A DNA stretch of 64,000 nt, taken from assembly GCF_010093535.1 (NCBI RefSeq), contig NW_022985184.1, positions 62,001-126,000 of the forward strand. The letters run 5' to 3'. Position 1 is the stretch's first letter, and every line of letters starts with the position of its first letter. Origin of the DNA: Lindgomyces ingoldianus (taxonomy: Eukaryota > Ascomycota > Dothideomycetes > Pleosporales > Lindgomycetaceae). Position numbers and translations under genes: made by a program. Under the pieces are notes generated by a model. It was not told the origin of the DNA and did not search any database. It was given only the letters and a program-made list of their open reading frames with translations. Below are positions 12,351 through 24,440 of this stretch, one piece after another.

Positions 12351-14359
12351 CAACGCCTAGTATGTTTTCGGATCCGAGTTCGCTGTCCTCGCAAGATGGG
12401 TTGAAGCGTTTTGGGACGTCGTGAAGGATGGTCAGTTTATTTTCCAAACTAGGACCAACGGAATAGTAAAGACTACTTTCAAAGCGCCACCAGAAACGGA
12501 AGGAAATGGAAGCAAGTTCTAGGAATCGAGGCGTCTTATTGCCACAATCATACCGTGGTGGATTCGCATTCATGACGTCGGGTTCTACGATGGGCTGTAC
12601 AGCACCGAGTTTAGATTCAGAAAGATGCCATATCTTCCTTACTGCTTCCATATCCTTCTTTCTATTTTCGATGTGATCGAGTATTACCATTACAACTGGC
12701 AACGAGCATCCGTCAGTACTGTTACTTTCCCGAAAACCTTCGGATTCAGCCGTAATGTGATGGCTCTTGTCGAGATGCTATCAAGATATTCGGGACGCAA
12801 TGCAAGGGAACTGGAAACATCGTGGCGTTGGACAAAGCCTAGGGTACCTCCTTGTAGATGCGCTGAATTAGTACACATATGCGTGATCTTCCTAGGCTAC
12901 TCCTGATTTCAAGCACAATCTACCTCTACCATTCAGAAACTACCCTATTTGCTCCCCGTGTCTACTCCCCTATAGTGGTTCTTGGGTTTGATCCAATCCT
13001 CTTATGACTACTGTCTTTGAGTTCTATGGCTAAGTCTTCCTGTTGCGTTTGCTAAAAGGTCAACCTCCCAGCTAGCACAGCAGAAGGATATATATAGACG
13101 GATAGCTGTATGCGACACTTCCACTCCTCGTTCCTCCCTCGCTTTGCAAAACAAACTGACGCAACCTCAAGAACCAAAGAACCTGATCCGAAGGATCGAT
13201 AGTGACGGCAACCAAGGCATGTTTTTGTATATTGAAATTTCCCCCAGACACCCACTTTGCCCGCTCTGTTTGATCTCATGTGCATGAGCCGAAGTCATTT
13301 AGCTTACGGCATTTCTGTTGCAAGATGCATGCCAATTGGGCAACTACTGCCTTTTCGTTGTTCGAGGAGCGCACAGTCCAGGATTTCGTTCTTCGAGAGA
13401 CCCTCTCCCCAGGCGGCATAGCCCAGCATCTCCCGCAGAACCTTGTGTAGTCGCGAAACATGTTGCGTCTCAATCTATCCGACCAATACGTATTCCTTGA
13501 TGTCAGATTACTGCTGCCTAAGCCAAGCGCACAACAAAAATGTTCGCGCCGGATTTTCATGAAAGGAAATGAAGAGCATTAACAGCTCAAACCATAAACA
13601 TTCTAGTAAAGTCTCAACAACGTTCGAGTGAAAACAAACACGTCGGTTCTCGGATATTCCACCGTTCCGGTCACCGAAACAGACCTCCTCACGATTGCGG
13701 GCCCCATCTACTCCTCGAAGCTGCAACTCGCGATCGATCGGTTCATGTTCAAAGATTGAGCGAGCATGGCCGAATAAGTCCGCTCAAATCGCGCAATACG
13801 TAGTGCTATCGAGTTCAGATTTGAAGACTCGTACATTACTTTTCTTAGAGCCGCATATGACACATCAGGGGAGATTGTTGTCCATCTCGTCCAAACACAA
13901 CGGAAAGGCTCTGGAGCGGAGTGAGCTTCTGGTGACAGAAGCAGGTCCTAGAATACCCCGACCGGAATCAACCCCGAAGTTTTCGCGACTGTTAGGAGGG
14001 CAGGGAAAGAGATCAATAAGGAGATGGAGGGGATCAACTACATAGGTGAAAAAGGGTCAATGCGTGCTACTTGCATTGCTAATATTGATTTAGAAGTAAC
14101 CCAAACCCTCGTACGCCCCTGGGAGCCGAAATCAGAGGTGGGCCTTACATCTTGTATGGCTAACCTTTGACAAGGTCGCAGAAACTGGGCTGCCTCTCTC
14201 CGTGAGGTCCGAACCAACCGCGCATAATTTATCCACGAAGCAATAGCTCAGGGATACTAAACATGTTGACACTAATCTAGACAAGTAGGCTCTGGAGTAT
14301 AGCGGGTTCGGGGAGTTAGGCTTTCTGGATGATCGTGTCTGACCCGGGTTCAGGCACAA
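12351..14359. other. Gene-free stretch with weak coding-like remnants
   Basis: No intact gene. The plus strand between about 13640 and 14100 carries coding-looking fragments broken by stops (for example FATVRRAGKEINKEMEGI near 13980-14035), perhaps from a decayed gene of unknown family. A minus-strand fragment near 13460-13300 (EMLGYAAWGEGLSKNEIL) also looks coding-like but could not be assigned. Confidence 0.35.
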
Positions 14360-14567
14360 AACTAAAATCGATCACTTGTTTTCTCCTAACCCCTCTTCGT
14401 TGGAGATAGCACAACAAGTTCGTGGTCAGTTAGACGAAGAAACGTATGAGGAAATGGCGTCCGCAGGTTGGATTCTCGACCTACGATTGTTGTGGTCTAG
14501 TGTGAGAGTGGGTTTAAAACCCTCGACAGCCGGCCACCCGGGAAAGTTGGATTTGGTGGTATTGGTA

Positions 14568-14580
14568 TCAGAGCGCCAGA
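14568..14580 (+). other. Primer-binding-site-like sequence (initiator tRNA complement)
   Basis: The sequence TTGGTATCAGAGC is the classic complement to the 3' end of initiator methionine tRNA used as a reverse-transcription primer site just inside the 5' LTR of many LTR retrotransposons. No matching LTR pair or pol domain was recognised around it, so it may be a lone relic or a chance match. Confidence 0.3.
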
Positions 14581-14750
14581 GGTTTCACCCTCCCGCTTAG
14601 GGCCGTGCCTCAGAATGGTATGAGCTCGGTGCCACCGCATCGAACCTCGCCAGTATTTCACTACTGATGTCGAAATATACAAGCGGACTAACTTGCAGAA
14701 ACCCAGAGATGGACGGAATCTAATCGAAAATTCCAGATCCGAAACGCGTC

Positions 14751-16386
14751 TTACGAAATTCTGTTTGTACTACTTCGAGACCACTCCCCCATGATCCAAA
14801 CGTCAGTCCCTGAAAACGGCTTGGAGTTCTCCAGAAGCTGCTCAGACATCGACAGTGCTATTCGCAATCCCATTCGGATCCCGATGTACCGTAGTTTCTC
14901 CGCAATCCATTGTTTCTGGGGCCACGGAGTCGTTCGTCGCATACCAGAGATGAAGAGCGGCCAGATAATCAGATAACATCCTGGAATCGCATCGCTTTCT
15001 TGCGCATTGGGACTGGTTCTGTGTCGATGAAGCCCTAAGTGAAAAGGAACGCTGCGGCACACGTCATCGGCGGTGGATTTTAGTACCTTTGCTGCAGCTT
15101 GCACGATATGTTTATCGTTAATCGTCCCGAACTTCAGCGCTGTCGACATGATATGTTCATGTATGAGCAGTCGAGTGGACCGATAGTTATTCCACATAGA
15201 GGCAACCCAGAGATTCTGGTAGACATCGTAGTGTGTGTCACAAGTGGTCAGTGACGGTGAGGTAGTGTCGATGGCTTGGTATGATTGATATTGCCAGGAT
15301 GGTGGGAGTGCACGTCTCCAATGGTCAAGCTTCTCGTCAACGGGGAGGAGCATGCTCGCAACGACAGCAGGACTGCATATTGTATCTCGTTTTATCTGAG
15401 CCCTGACTGCGGCTAGCTGCTCGCTAATCTCCGTGAAGCGATTTCCGGGAGACTGATTCTGGGGCTGGCCAGGGTCGGTCCATGAAGCCCATCTCTTGAG
15501 TGCATATGGAATAGGCTCTTGGAACCGGTGGCATGTCATAATCTTTTCGAAACCAAACTCAGCGAGAGAATGAAAAGGAAAAAAAAACATTAGATTGGAA
15601 TGAAGACGTACAATCAACCGACGCATATCGGCCATGAGCTTCCTCGATACTTCAGTTTGAAATTGATTTGGCCCACGGAGCTCCACGCATCTTGACGCAG
15701 CCATTATATGCTGCGCAAAATTGTTCATCGAGTTTACATCCGCCGCAACGATTTGCTATTATCGAAAATTAGCCGTAGAAGTTGTAGAGGTTCTTTCAGT
15801 GCAGACATTATTACCTCAAAAGTCCCCATGAGCATTATGGCGGCAAGGGTCTGATCAGAGTTGACGAGGCTTGGGGTTTCCAGAGTTTCTTTCAGTCGCC
15901 GTATCGCCTGACCGTGTAATGTGTACGCGTCTGCCCGCCATGCACTCGAATTGCCTGCATTTGCGAGCCCTGCCAGGCCTGCGGCGGCGATAACAGTAAC
16001 GAGGGGGCTATTAGAGCTTGCCCCTTGCAGAAGCGAGGGCAGATAATCATAGTTTCCTTGGGGCGTTGGGGAGTCCGTTTTAAATACGTAATGATGGATG
16101 AAAAAGGTAGTTGCGCGGTCGACAATTGAAGGAGAAAGACTACGGCTAAGTTTCTTGACCACGGCATCTGTTTGGTTGCGAAACACCAGCTCAGATTCGG
16201 GCTCGTAGCCAGGGCAAACCCACCCAGATTTCGCGCACCGAGTACACCCAGGCTTCGACTCATCGCACTTCCCTGTAATTTCAGCATTGGACAGTACTTA
16301 AAAGGGGGTTCGGACGTAATTCCTACCTTTACTTTGCGTTTCCTGCAGGATGCACATCCTCTGCTCCGCCTAGCTCTGCTGGACAT
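14751..16386 (-). CDS. Zn(II)2Cys6 transcription factor
   Basis: Fungal-type regulator with a binuclear zinc cluster at the very N-terminus: cysteines 11, 14, 21, 28, 31 and 38 with spacing C-x2-C-x6-C-x6-C-x2-C-x6-C, formed only after removing intron 1. Exons on the minus strand are 16386-16327, 16267-15815, 15755-15612 and 15557-14751 (487 residues). The third intron (15611-15558) keeps the frame open if retained; its GTACGT donor, CTAAT branch site and pyrimidine tract argue that it is removed. The long C-terminal part resembles the fungal-specific regulatory domain (Fungal_trans_2 type). An upstream in-frame ATG at 16464 is possible. The gene is divergent from the RTA1-like gene with 386 bp between start codons, so a shared promoter is likely. 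Confidence 0.9.
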
Positions 16387-16772
16387 TGCAATTGATCCTG
16401 GGAACGACTTGTTGCGGGCCGCGTTAGGAGATGGAAGCGAGCGACCCAATAACACGACGGCCAAGGGGAGCTCTGCGATGACGAGGGCGTGGCTCCGAAG
16501 CTTAACTTAGAAGCTTGATTGAACGTTGGAGCTGGCTAGGAAATACGATGTTTCAGCCCTTGACCGCCCCTCTCCAAAGATGGCTAGTCGTGCGAGTAGA
16601 CCAATCAGAGAGCTGGCTGACGGATGTGGCTCAGCTCGAGGCTGCCGCACTCCACTCACGTGGCTACTTGTCTGTATTCATGCTAGATTGACATTAAAAA
16701 TGTCCAATGCCCTGAATCACGGATATTTTTACACTCGATATCTTTACTTCGACGTTTTGTTGTTTCCAAAGA
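16387..16772. promoter_or_regulatory. Bidirectional promoter region, regulator / RTA1-like gene
   Basis: This 386-bp interval separates two start codons on opposite strands. CGG and CCG triplets near 16621 and 16645, the half-sites typically read by zinc-cluster factors, occur here, but their spacing is not diagnostic. Shared regulation is an inference. Confidence 0.45.
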
Positions 16773-17961
16773 ATGGCGAAACCAGTTGATCATCAATATC
16801 TCATCTTTTTTGGACCTAACGCCAACTGCACGTTCGACGTAAGCCTTCCTACTCGCACAATCGAAGCCTTTCTTCCCCAATTCGTGCTGAAAAGGTATAT
16901 ATTAGATATGCACCGCCAGTGAAAGCGTCTACGGTTATCGTCCATCTCTCGCCGCAAACATCACGTTTATCGTGCTCTTCTCCGTTGCCAACCTTATCCA
17001 TGTCGTTCAAGGTTTCCGATGGACGACGTGGAGATTCACATGGTTGATGATACTCGGGTGCGCTCACGAGATTACCGGCTATATTGCTCGCATCAAGTTG
17101 TACTACAATCCGTGGGCGTTTGTTCCGTTTCTAATCCAAATTAGTAATGTACCTCCAAAATTGTGTTCAAACACTTAACCTTCGTTAACACTTAATCAGT
17201 CACAATCACCCAAGCGCCAGTATTCTATTGTGCTGCCATTTACATCACACTAGGCCGATGGTGAGAGAACTCCTCCAGTGGGTGCTCCAACAAGTCCTTA
17301 CACCGTCATAGTATTGCGCATTTCGGCTCGGGATTGGCCCGCTTCCCACCGAAATACCTCTATCGAATCTTCCTTCCGTGCGACGTCGTCTCCCTCGTCC
17401 TACAGGGTGTGGGCGGCGCCATGTCAGCTTCATCCTCGGGGGACAGCAGAACAGGAGTCAACATCGCAATGGCAGGGCTAATCTTCCAAGTTATCACGCT
17501 TTTTGCCTTCTGTAGTCTGCTTGGCGACTTCTTTTTCCGCTTCATACTTTCTAAAAAAGGGAAAATGATGACGATACGGGAGAAAGTCTTCCTCGGTTTC
17601 ATCTCCCTGGCCACGTTGGCGATACTAATCCGATGCATTTTCCGCGCGCATGAATTAAAACAAGGTTATCATGGTGAGGCTGTTAGACGCGAGGATCTTT
17701 TCATTGGCCTTGAAGGAGTGTAAGTCTTCTTACGAAGCATCTGACTCAATAAGTTTGATTCTAACATGCGTCCTTTGTAATAGGCTCATCGTTGTGTCCG
17801 TATTTTCTCTCTGCGTTGGCCACCCGGGTCTCATCTTCAAGGATGACGGGATGAAATACAGGACCGTGGATGGTATCGAGCCACCGGGCGAGAGCGGCGA
17901 ATTGTTGAAAGACATGAGAACTGAGTATAACGGAGGTCGAACAACGAAAACTTCAGTGTGA
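16773..17961 (+). CDS. RTA1-like seven-helix membrane protein
   Basis: Member of the fungal RTA1/RTM1/RSB1 family of seven-transmembrane proteins, linked in yeasts to lipid translocation and to resistance to amphipathic compounds. Five exons (16773-16838, 16906-17143, 17200-17260, 17312-17719, 17784-17961) give 316 residues in phase. Family landmarks are YGYRPSLAANITFIVLF in helix 1, EITGYIAR after helix 2, APVFYCAAIYITLGR, and LPCDVVSLVLQGVGGAMS with the conserved acidic residue and Q-GG pattern. The start gives a short N-terminus with an NCT glycosylation-type site. It is divergent from a zinc-cluster regulator and convergent with the Egh16-like gene, 224 bp apart. A role in export or tolerance of a locally made compound is only inference. 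Confidence 0.92.
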
Positions 17962-18185
17962 AATCCAATATGAAAGGAGTTCATGGAGAGAAATTATGGG
18001 CACGTTAGTGATTGAAGAAAAATATACATCTTTCGTTCGAATAGGGAAAACGCTTATCTATTGAAGAATATTTGTACATGAATCCAATAGCAGATTGGGC
18101 GTACCACATCCCTTGAGTCGCAGGCCCTCTATTGTGGCGGAATATTGTAGCGGGGCGACATGATTGAGTGGTTGTGACACTAGCC

Positions 18186-19912
18186 TCATGAGAGGAATTT
18201 GGGAAATCTCCGGTTGTTCCTGTTCCTTCCATTTCCTTTACGGCTCCCAGTGACGCCAGTATTCGCAGTATTACCAGTGTTCGCAGCATTGCCAGCGTTC
18301 GCAGCATTTCCAGAATTTCCGGCGTTCGCAGCATTTCCAGTATTCCCGGCGTTCGCAGCATTTCCAGTATTTCCGGTATTGGCAGTATTTCCGGTATTGG
18401 CAGTATTTCCGGTGTTTGCAGTATTGCCAGTATTCCCGGCGTTCGCAGCATTACCAGCGTTCGCAGCATTGCCGGTGTTTGCAGTGTTGCCAGTATTCCC
18501 AGCATTCGCAGCATTACCAGCATTTGCGGCATTCCCAGCGCTTGCGGCATTCCCAGCGTTTGCGGCATTCCCAGCGCTTGCGGCATTCCCAGCGTTTGCG
18601 GCATTCCCAGCGTTTGCGGCATTCCCAGCGTTTGCGGCATTCCCAGCGTTTGCGGCATTCCCAGCGTTCGCAGCATTGCCGGCGTTCGCAGCATTGCCAG
18701 CATTTCCAGCGTTACCAGCGTTTCCATTTCCTTTCCCTTTGCGTGTTTTGCCTGTTGCGACAGCGGCGGGGGCGCTGGCCGCAGTCGTAGCCGGAAGCAA
18801 AGCTATGCTACCTGTCAGTGAAATTCCTTCCTCGCGAAATAAAAATTGAATAAGAGTGAAGAGAAGTGAGAACGCACCGGAAATGGCGAACGCACCCTCA
18901 TTCCCACCAACCGCACCAGCAGCCTGGTTCGCGGCGATGGCGGCGGGGAGATCTTGCTGGTTCTGCGCGATCTGTGCGTTGATTCCGGAGAGGGTTTGGG
19001 CTGTGTCAACGGCTGAAGGGATGGGCGTAAGTGCATGCTTGTGATGGGGGAAGGCTGTATAAAAGGTACAGAACCAAAGAGCAACTCAAAGCAAGTATGA
19101 GAGCAGAAATAGTGTTGCCTTACCTGCAGCAGAAGTGTCCGTACGGCCGGTGCCGTCGGTTTGTTGGACGGCGAAGCAGCCCCCGAAGGGTCCTGCGACG
19201 GCATTGTTCCGACAGCGGACAGTGCAAATGTCTCCAGTAGAAGCTAAGATAATACCATGAGAATTTAGCGGTACGCATTGAAGAAGAGACATACCTCCGA
19301 TGCAATTGAAGTTTGCCGGCATCTGGACATTGATCGTAAAGTCCTGCTCCTTGGCTTGTGATAAGCCATTGGCTCCTGGGACGTTATTCGCAACTTTAAG
19401 CTTCACAAAATTTGTCGCGGCGTTACCTATATGCATTAAGTCGTTGAGCTCACAATGAGGGTATAGGGAGATGTACTGGTTTGATCGAGATCACACTCGT
19501 ATGGGCCAGCACCATCGGCATTGACCTGATGAATAGTGACGGCAAGAGTGCTTCCTTTGGTGACCTGTGTAACACGATTGGCAGCCAATTCATTTTCAGT
19601 CTGCTCGCCAACGTCGATATTTCCGGCTATCTCAGTGCGACCGCATGAGTTGACGATATTCTGTGTGATTTCGGAGTCACGTATGATGGTTGAATCCTGC
19701 TGGCAGGGACTTATTGTAGTACAGTTTCGTGCGAGAGTTTGATCAACTAGATTCTTATCAATGACAAGATCTTCGTCTGGGAGTCATCCAAACCTACCGA
19801 GGAAACCTTGGCTGGCTGGGCCACCTGTGCCTACAGCCGCGAGAATCGCACCATGAGATTGAACTCGACAAGCAAAAGCTAATAGTGCGAGCAGAGAAGA
19901 GACGCAGACCAT
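18186..19912 (-). CDS. Egh16-like (GAS1/MAS3-type) secreted protein with repeat tail
   Basis: Secreted protein of the Egh16-like family, found in appressorium-forming and other fungi (Blumeria Egh16, Magnaporthe GAS1/GAS2). Six minus-strand exons (19912-19798, 19746-19477, 19426-19295, 19243-19124, 19012-18878, 18811-18186) give 465 residues without a stop. Residues 1-19 form a signal peptide (MVCVSSLLALLAFACRVQS) ending just before HGAILAAVG. The core has paired cysteines (RNCTTISPC, NSCGRT, PYECD, NFNCIG, ICTVRC, GGCFAV) typical of the family. The last exon is unusual: after a basic linker (KTRKGKGNG) it encodes about 150 residues built almost only from G, N, A, T and S in units like GNAANA and GNTANT, then a short basic end. 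Known members have been linked to host penetration; the role here is unknown. Confidence 0.9.
18250..18722 (-). repeat. Coding minisatellite encoding Gly-Asn-Ala tail
   Basis: Nested 9-, 15- and 18-bp units encode GNA, ANA, GNAANA, GNAASA and GNTANT on the minus strand. Several consecutive 18-bp copies near 18540-18660 are identical or differ by one base, pointing to recent slippage or unequal exchange. Confidence 0.85.
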
Positions 19913-22900
19913 CTTCAAATTAAGCGCACAGCGCAAAGAATGGAAAATAGGACTTAGGACGGTGAAAGTGAACGAAAAGAGACTCTCGGAGTCTGAACAA
20001 CGAAAAGAAGAAAAGTTAAGGAAAGAGCGTACCCAGGTCGTACAGCCTGGGGCACTAGGTGATAATTGTAGTGGATCGTAGCAATCCACTTGCAGAGGGT
20101 ATATCCATACCTCGTGCGGACTACACCATGTTCCAAACCATACTGCTACAATGGTGAAGTTGGAAAGAGCCTGACGTGTCCGTTTGCCCGTTTGATGGGG
20201 AACTTGGACTATGCTTGTGGCGTGAAGCGCTTGGGTTCTATGAGGCTTAAGATATCATCCCAGGCGTCGATCGGTGCTCTGAAGCACGGCGGCAACTCGG
20301 GACGACCCACTTCTGCCAAGCTTGACTCCGTTCATCCGATCACGCGAGATGGACGTTTGACAGCTCGACCGAACAAAGCGATGTAGGTAACTTGAAACGA
20401 TTCGATAGGAAATCAAAGGCTAAGCCGGGTTACTGCCTTGGGTAGGCCTGAACGCAGGGCCGATCTTTTCCGACGCGAAGCAGGTCGCGTTTCATCACAC
20501 GCTCAGACGTCGGAGAAAAATCGGGCCTTTCCAAACAACATTTTCCAAGGAGCCTCATTAGAATATGAGGCATCCTAGCTATCTCGGCTCGTGTACTGTT
20601 TGAGGGTGGATTTTCATTTGAGAGGATGAACTCAAGGGAGGCATGGGGTGAATGCCGATAGTAGTCAATGCCTCGAGAGCAGTGAAACACGAAAGGGACC
20701 AATTGAGGGGAAGCGGAAGATGCGAGGGAGATGGAGAAGATGAAGGATTTGGATTCAGGATTTCAGAAGTTCAGAAGATGTTCTGGGTCATGAAACGAGA
20801 CAATTGAGCGTACTGTGAGTAGCCTTTGGTGGGATGAGTTGCTCCGTTGGCGAATGCTGCGGCTCCGCTTTGCGTGTTAGAAAGAGGCTTCAAAATCTTG
20901 CATACGGATGAAGCAGCTTTCCGTAAAGATGCAGAGCCCTTGGTTGCGTATCGTACGTGGCGGGTGTCTACCACTGATAGTTCGCTCCGTGTCGAATGTG
21001 GGGGTTGACGGGCATGAATACAGTTAACCTTTCAGGCATATATCCCTTCTACAGGTACGCTTCCACGCTCGCGATGTTGTCCTCGTCTACTACTGGACCC
21101 TTGGTGTATACGGTTGTATATCCGAAGCCCCTACTCGGATAGTATCCTGGACAGGCAGCCAGTATTACAGTCGCGGTAATAGAAGCACTTCCTACCAGCG
21201 CTTATCCCCTTAGTCGGACGCATTATGTCGGAGACCTCTTATTGAAAGTCAGAACATCTGGGGGAGACCCAACAGGAACACAGGGACGGCGGCACGGAAA
21301 TCGATGCGTTTGGGTCTTAGAACATAGGGCGGTGAGGAGAGAAGGGGTATAATTGCGGAGCTCATCGGTCGTACATGGTTTCGCATGTGGGTACGGTCGA
21401 AGGTGAGAAGTGTGGCATGATGAAGCCCTGGAAGGGAGCAGGAGTGGGCGAAGTCGAGCTGCGGCCCGATGGAGTCTTGGCGTGATGATGTAATCCATAC
21501 GTGACCCCTAATTGTCTCCGGGCAATCTCGTCACGCTCATCTTTTTTCCATCAACTCTCCCACCGAGGAGTTATTAAGCTCCATCGCGTTGTTCTTTGCT
21601 TCACCACCACTACGGTCACAAATATAAGGCTCATGCATCATGAGGAGCTACGAAGTTCTCGTTTCTTGTGCTATCCAGTTTTGAACGTGCCTCAATCAAG
21701 GCGACGCAGCCAATCCCTCAGCCTTCATTCCAACCTTTCTAAGGCAAAAATATAGTTTGCTTCACAAGCTGCGTGGTCAGTTCTAACAGCATGACCACCA
21801 CTCAATCGCCATTTTGCATGAACAAATCAGACCTTTAACCATGGAACTGGGCACAAACTCAAAGTTCCAGCCGACCAAAATTTGTACATGGTTCAGTCCA
21901 ATTCAACACGGCGGCGGATAGAACCCAGCCCTGTCAGTACACCTACGACCATTCAAAGCGCGACCGGGGCACATGATCCTCTCCAGTTGATTCAGAACTA
22001 TGAAGGAATACCAATCGACCAGATGAGAGCGCTAGCGATTAAACTCCAGCGTGCACCCACCTATCCGAGGGCAACGACAACCGTCCCTTGACCCTAAGCC
22101 TCGTCGCTCTCTTCGTTCCGGAATTCCCGAGGGTAGATTGCGGCCCATGTTGGGCTACAAGAAAGTGAAAGCTCCTTCCTCTTTTCTCACTTCCACTTTA
22201 ACTTCCACTTTCATCGCGCACACCATGACAAAGATCCATACTCTAGTTGTATATCTCATTGACCAAACCCACGGCAATCTGGATGGCCCCTGAATGTAAG
22301 CACGTGAAGCCGGCTCCATTGAGCGAATTCCGATAGAGGCCGTCCTGGCCGGATCCTCTGAGATTGTTATACCAAATGGGAAGAGTAGATAACAGTACGA
22401 AGTAGCGCAGAGATACCGGGCAGTAGCTTCCCATGCCGTGATGACGTATGAGCCGAGAAGAAGCCTATTCGCGTCCGCGACGGTAATTCAGCCTAATGGC
22501 AGAGGTTACCAGGGCCTATTGATGGTATCCTCGGCGATGGACTTGGGATCGCGTTAGTTGTAGAGACAGAACTGGAGTATCACCACCCAGAGCAACAATG
22601 AAATCGCCGGTGCTCGTAGGGTAAACCTCACCGAGGGATGAGGCGGCAGTCCTCGTGTCTCCCCCGAAAGGGCTCCAAATATCCCAAGGCCAGTGCATGG
22701 AATGATAAAACTACCGTGTCGATTGCCTAATGGTTGGAAACGGTCACACTGTGTACAGATGATATGGCAAAGGTGTTTCACCGCCTCTCTGATTCATCAT
22801 AGCCTATACCTATCGTCAACTCCCTCTACAATTGTGCATGGACTTCACGAGTACCCAGGGCTCAACTTGCCATGTTTCGCAGTGGCTGTCAGTAGATCTC

Positions 22901-23855
22901 CGGAAGCCATCGTTGACGAGACAATTTATGGTTCTTACATTTTATAGTTATCCCTCACCGTTCCGCCCCTCGTATTAAACCCCCCGGTCCAACAAGCTCC
23001 TCGCAGTTGTACACTACCTATCACCGTCTGGAAGTTACGAAAATGACCTAGCTCAGGAACCCCGTAACTTATATGCCACCTTCAGAACCTCTCTCTTCCA
23101 CCCAACTCTACGGTGCCTCCTGCAACAGACTTCACGACTCTGCGTGCATGCATGCATTAGGAGCGCGTGTCTCCTGATAGGTCTCGAGGATATATAAGCC
23201 AAGATAGTTTACCACATACTCTTACACTTGCTGTCTAAGGAGCATTTAGAGGCCGGACGATTGAGACCCATGCTGCAATACGCTAACATTTCATAGTCTT
23301 AGCAGTCGGGGCACAGAGTTGAAGTGTGGTATACTAGCGATTCTAGCACTGTTCGTTCGCCCTCTGGAGGCGTGGGTATTTCCCATACCCCACCTCACTT
23401 TCACAGCCTCGTCCAAGCGTCTAACCCTTTCCCCACCCTCCCCCTTGATATCATTCCTGGCCCCTGCTATCATGATTTCCCTCACACTCTTCTTCATGTT
23501 GATTTCCTGGGATAAGCCAGCGCACCAATTATCTCCGCTATACTCTTCTCCGGCTGGAGTGAGGCAACTCAGAATTCCAGCCTCTTTTATGCCCTTGCCA
23601 TGGTGGCAGTCGCGCTGCGTCTTTAGTCTCAAGTCCTAAAAGCAAAGCTCTTGTTCTTTAAATGACTATGCATTTTTAGTGGCACATCTTCTTATGCTAG
23701 GTCTGGTTACCATTACATGGACTTGTCAGTACTGGCCTTGGATATACTTACACCTGACTGACTTTAGACAGCTGTACTCTAAGCAGGTTCTAGTTACCAT
23801 TTCGTTAACGCTACGTCCAAACACCAAAGCCATATCTTTGTCATATTTGCCGCAG
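19913..23855. other. Long stretch with no recognisable gene
   Basis: Nearly 4 kb with only short open frames. Minus-strand fragments between 22240 and 22780 (for example GEVYPTSTGDFIVALGG and NSLNGAGFTCLHSGAIQ) look faintly protein-like and might be a decayed transporter, but no family could be assigned. The part next to 19912 should include the Egh16-like promoter. Confidence 0.4.
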
Positions 23856-24440
23856 GTCAACCAGTGTGGGGAGTAGCGAATACGGCCGTGAAATTCTCCA
23901 CCCTTCACTTGCCCATTGCCGTATTTCCAAGCCAAACGTTTCGGAAAGCATGCTACGGAACAATGGTGGTGTCTGTCAGTCACTTCGCCTCTGCATTCCT
24001 CAAAACGTTTCTTAAGTGCAAGCCAGTGCAACTCAAATGGATAAGACAATCATGGGAACCTACAGGAAGCACTCAATAATTGCATAGGTTCTTTCTGGAA
24101 CAACAAGTTTGGTCATCAATGTCTTCGTTGTTATTTGCCAATGCCAATGCTGTGGCAATTACGGCTACCATTAGGCAAGAAGGTTGAACTATCGCGACGT
24201 GGAATGTAAGTGCAGTGAAACTCCTTGTTGGCAGCCAAAGGAGTCCAACTAATGGTCCTCAGTATCTGCGTCATCACGCTTCTTCGCGTTGTGTACCTTG
24301 CACAAATGGACCTGAACATCTTTACCTACGCCTCGCCTAATCTTGCGACTTAGTCCATCTTAAAGCCAACCTTAGGCATTATCAACACCAGCTTTCTAGT
24401 CATGCGTCCTGTGTTCTCCCAACTCCTCTTTTTAAAACCT
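23856..24440 (+). pseudogene. Second decayed Pth11-like rhodopsin-domain protein
   Basis: Plus-strand pieces follow the order of the fungal rhodopsin-like membrane family. At 23867-24030 there is VKFSTLHLPIAVFPSQTFRK followed by a hydrophobic helix and FLKCKPVQLKW, matching the family pattern KxSILxxYxRIFP and CxPxxxxW. At about 24137-24200 comes LPMPMLWQLRLPLGKKVELS, then at about 24257-24310 VLSICVITLLRVVYLAQMDL, and at about 24360-24415 LKPTLGIINTSFLVMRPV, matching EPTLGIINACLPVMRP. Frames change between blocks, and no N-terminal half is recognisable. It is a separate gene from the decayed copy near 4 kb. Confidence 0.75.

Noticed and set aside
11998..12702. 234-codon minus-strand frame overlapping the LovD-like gene
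   Set aside because: It lies mostly antisense to the conserved plus-strand exon and has no recognisable motif.
18199..18849. Plus-strand frame rich in Ala, Phe and Pro across the repeat tail of the Egh16-like gene
   Set aside because: It is the antisense reading of the Gly-Asn-Ala repeats; the minus strand has the signal peptide, introns and conserved cysteines.
22240..22781. Possible decayed transporter on the minus strand
   Set aside because: A few hydrophobic and motif-like phrases are visible but no consistent family match or order could be established.
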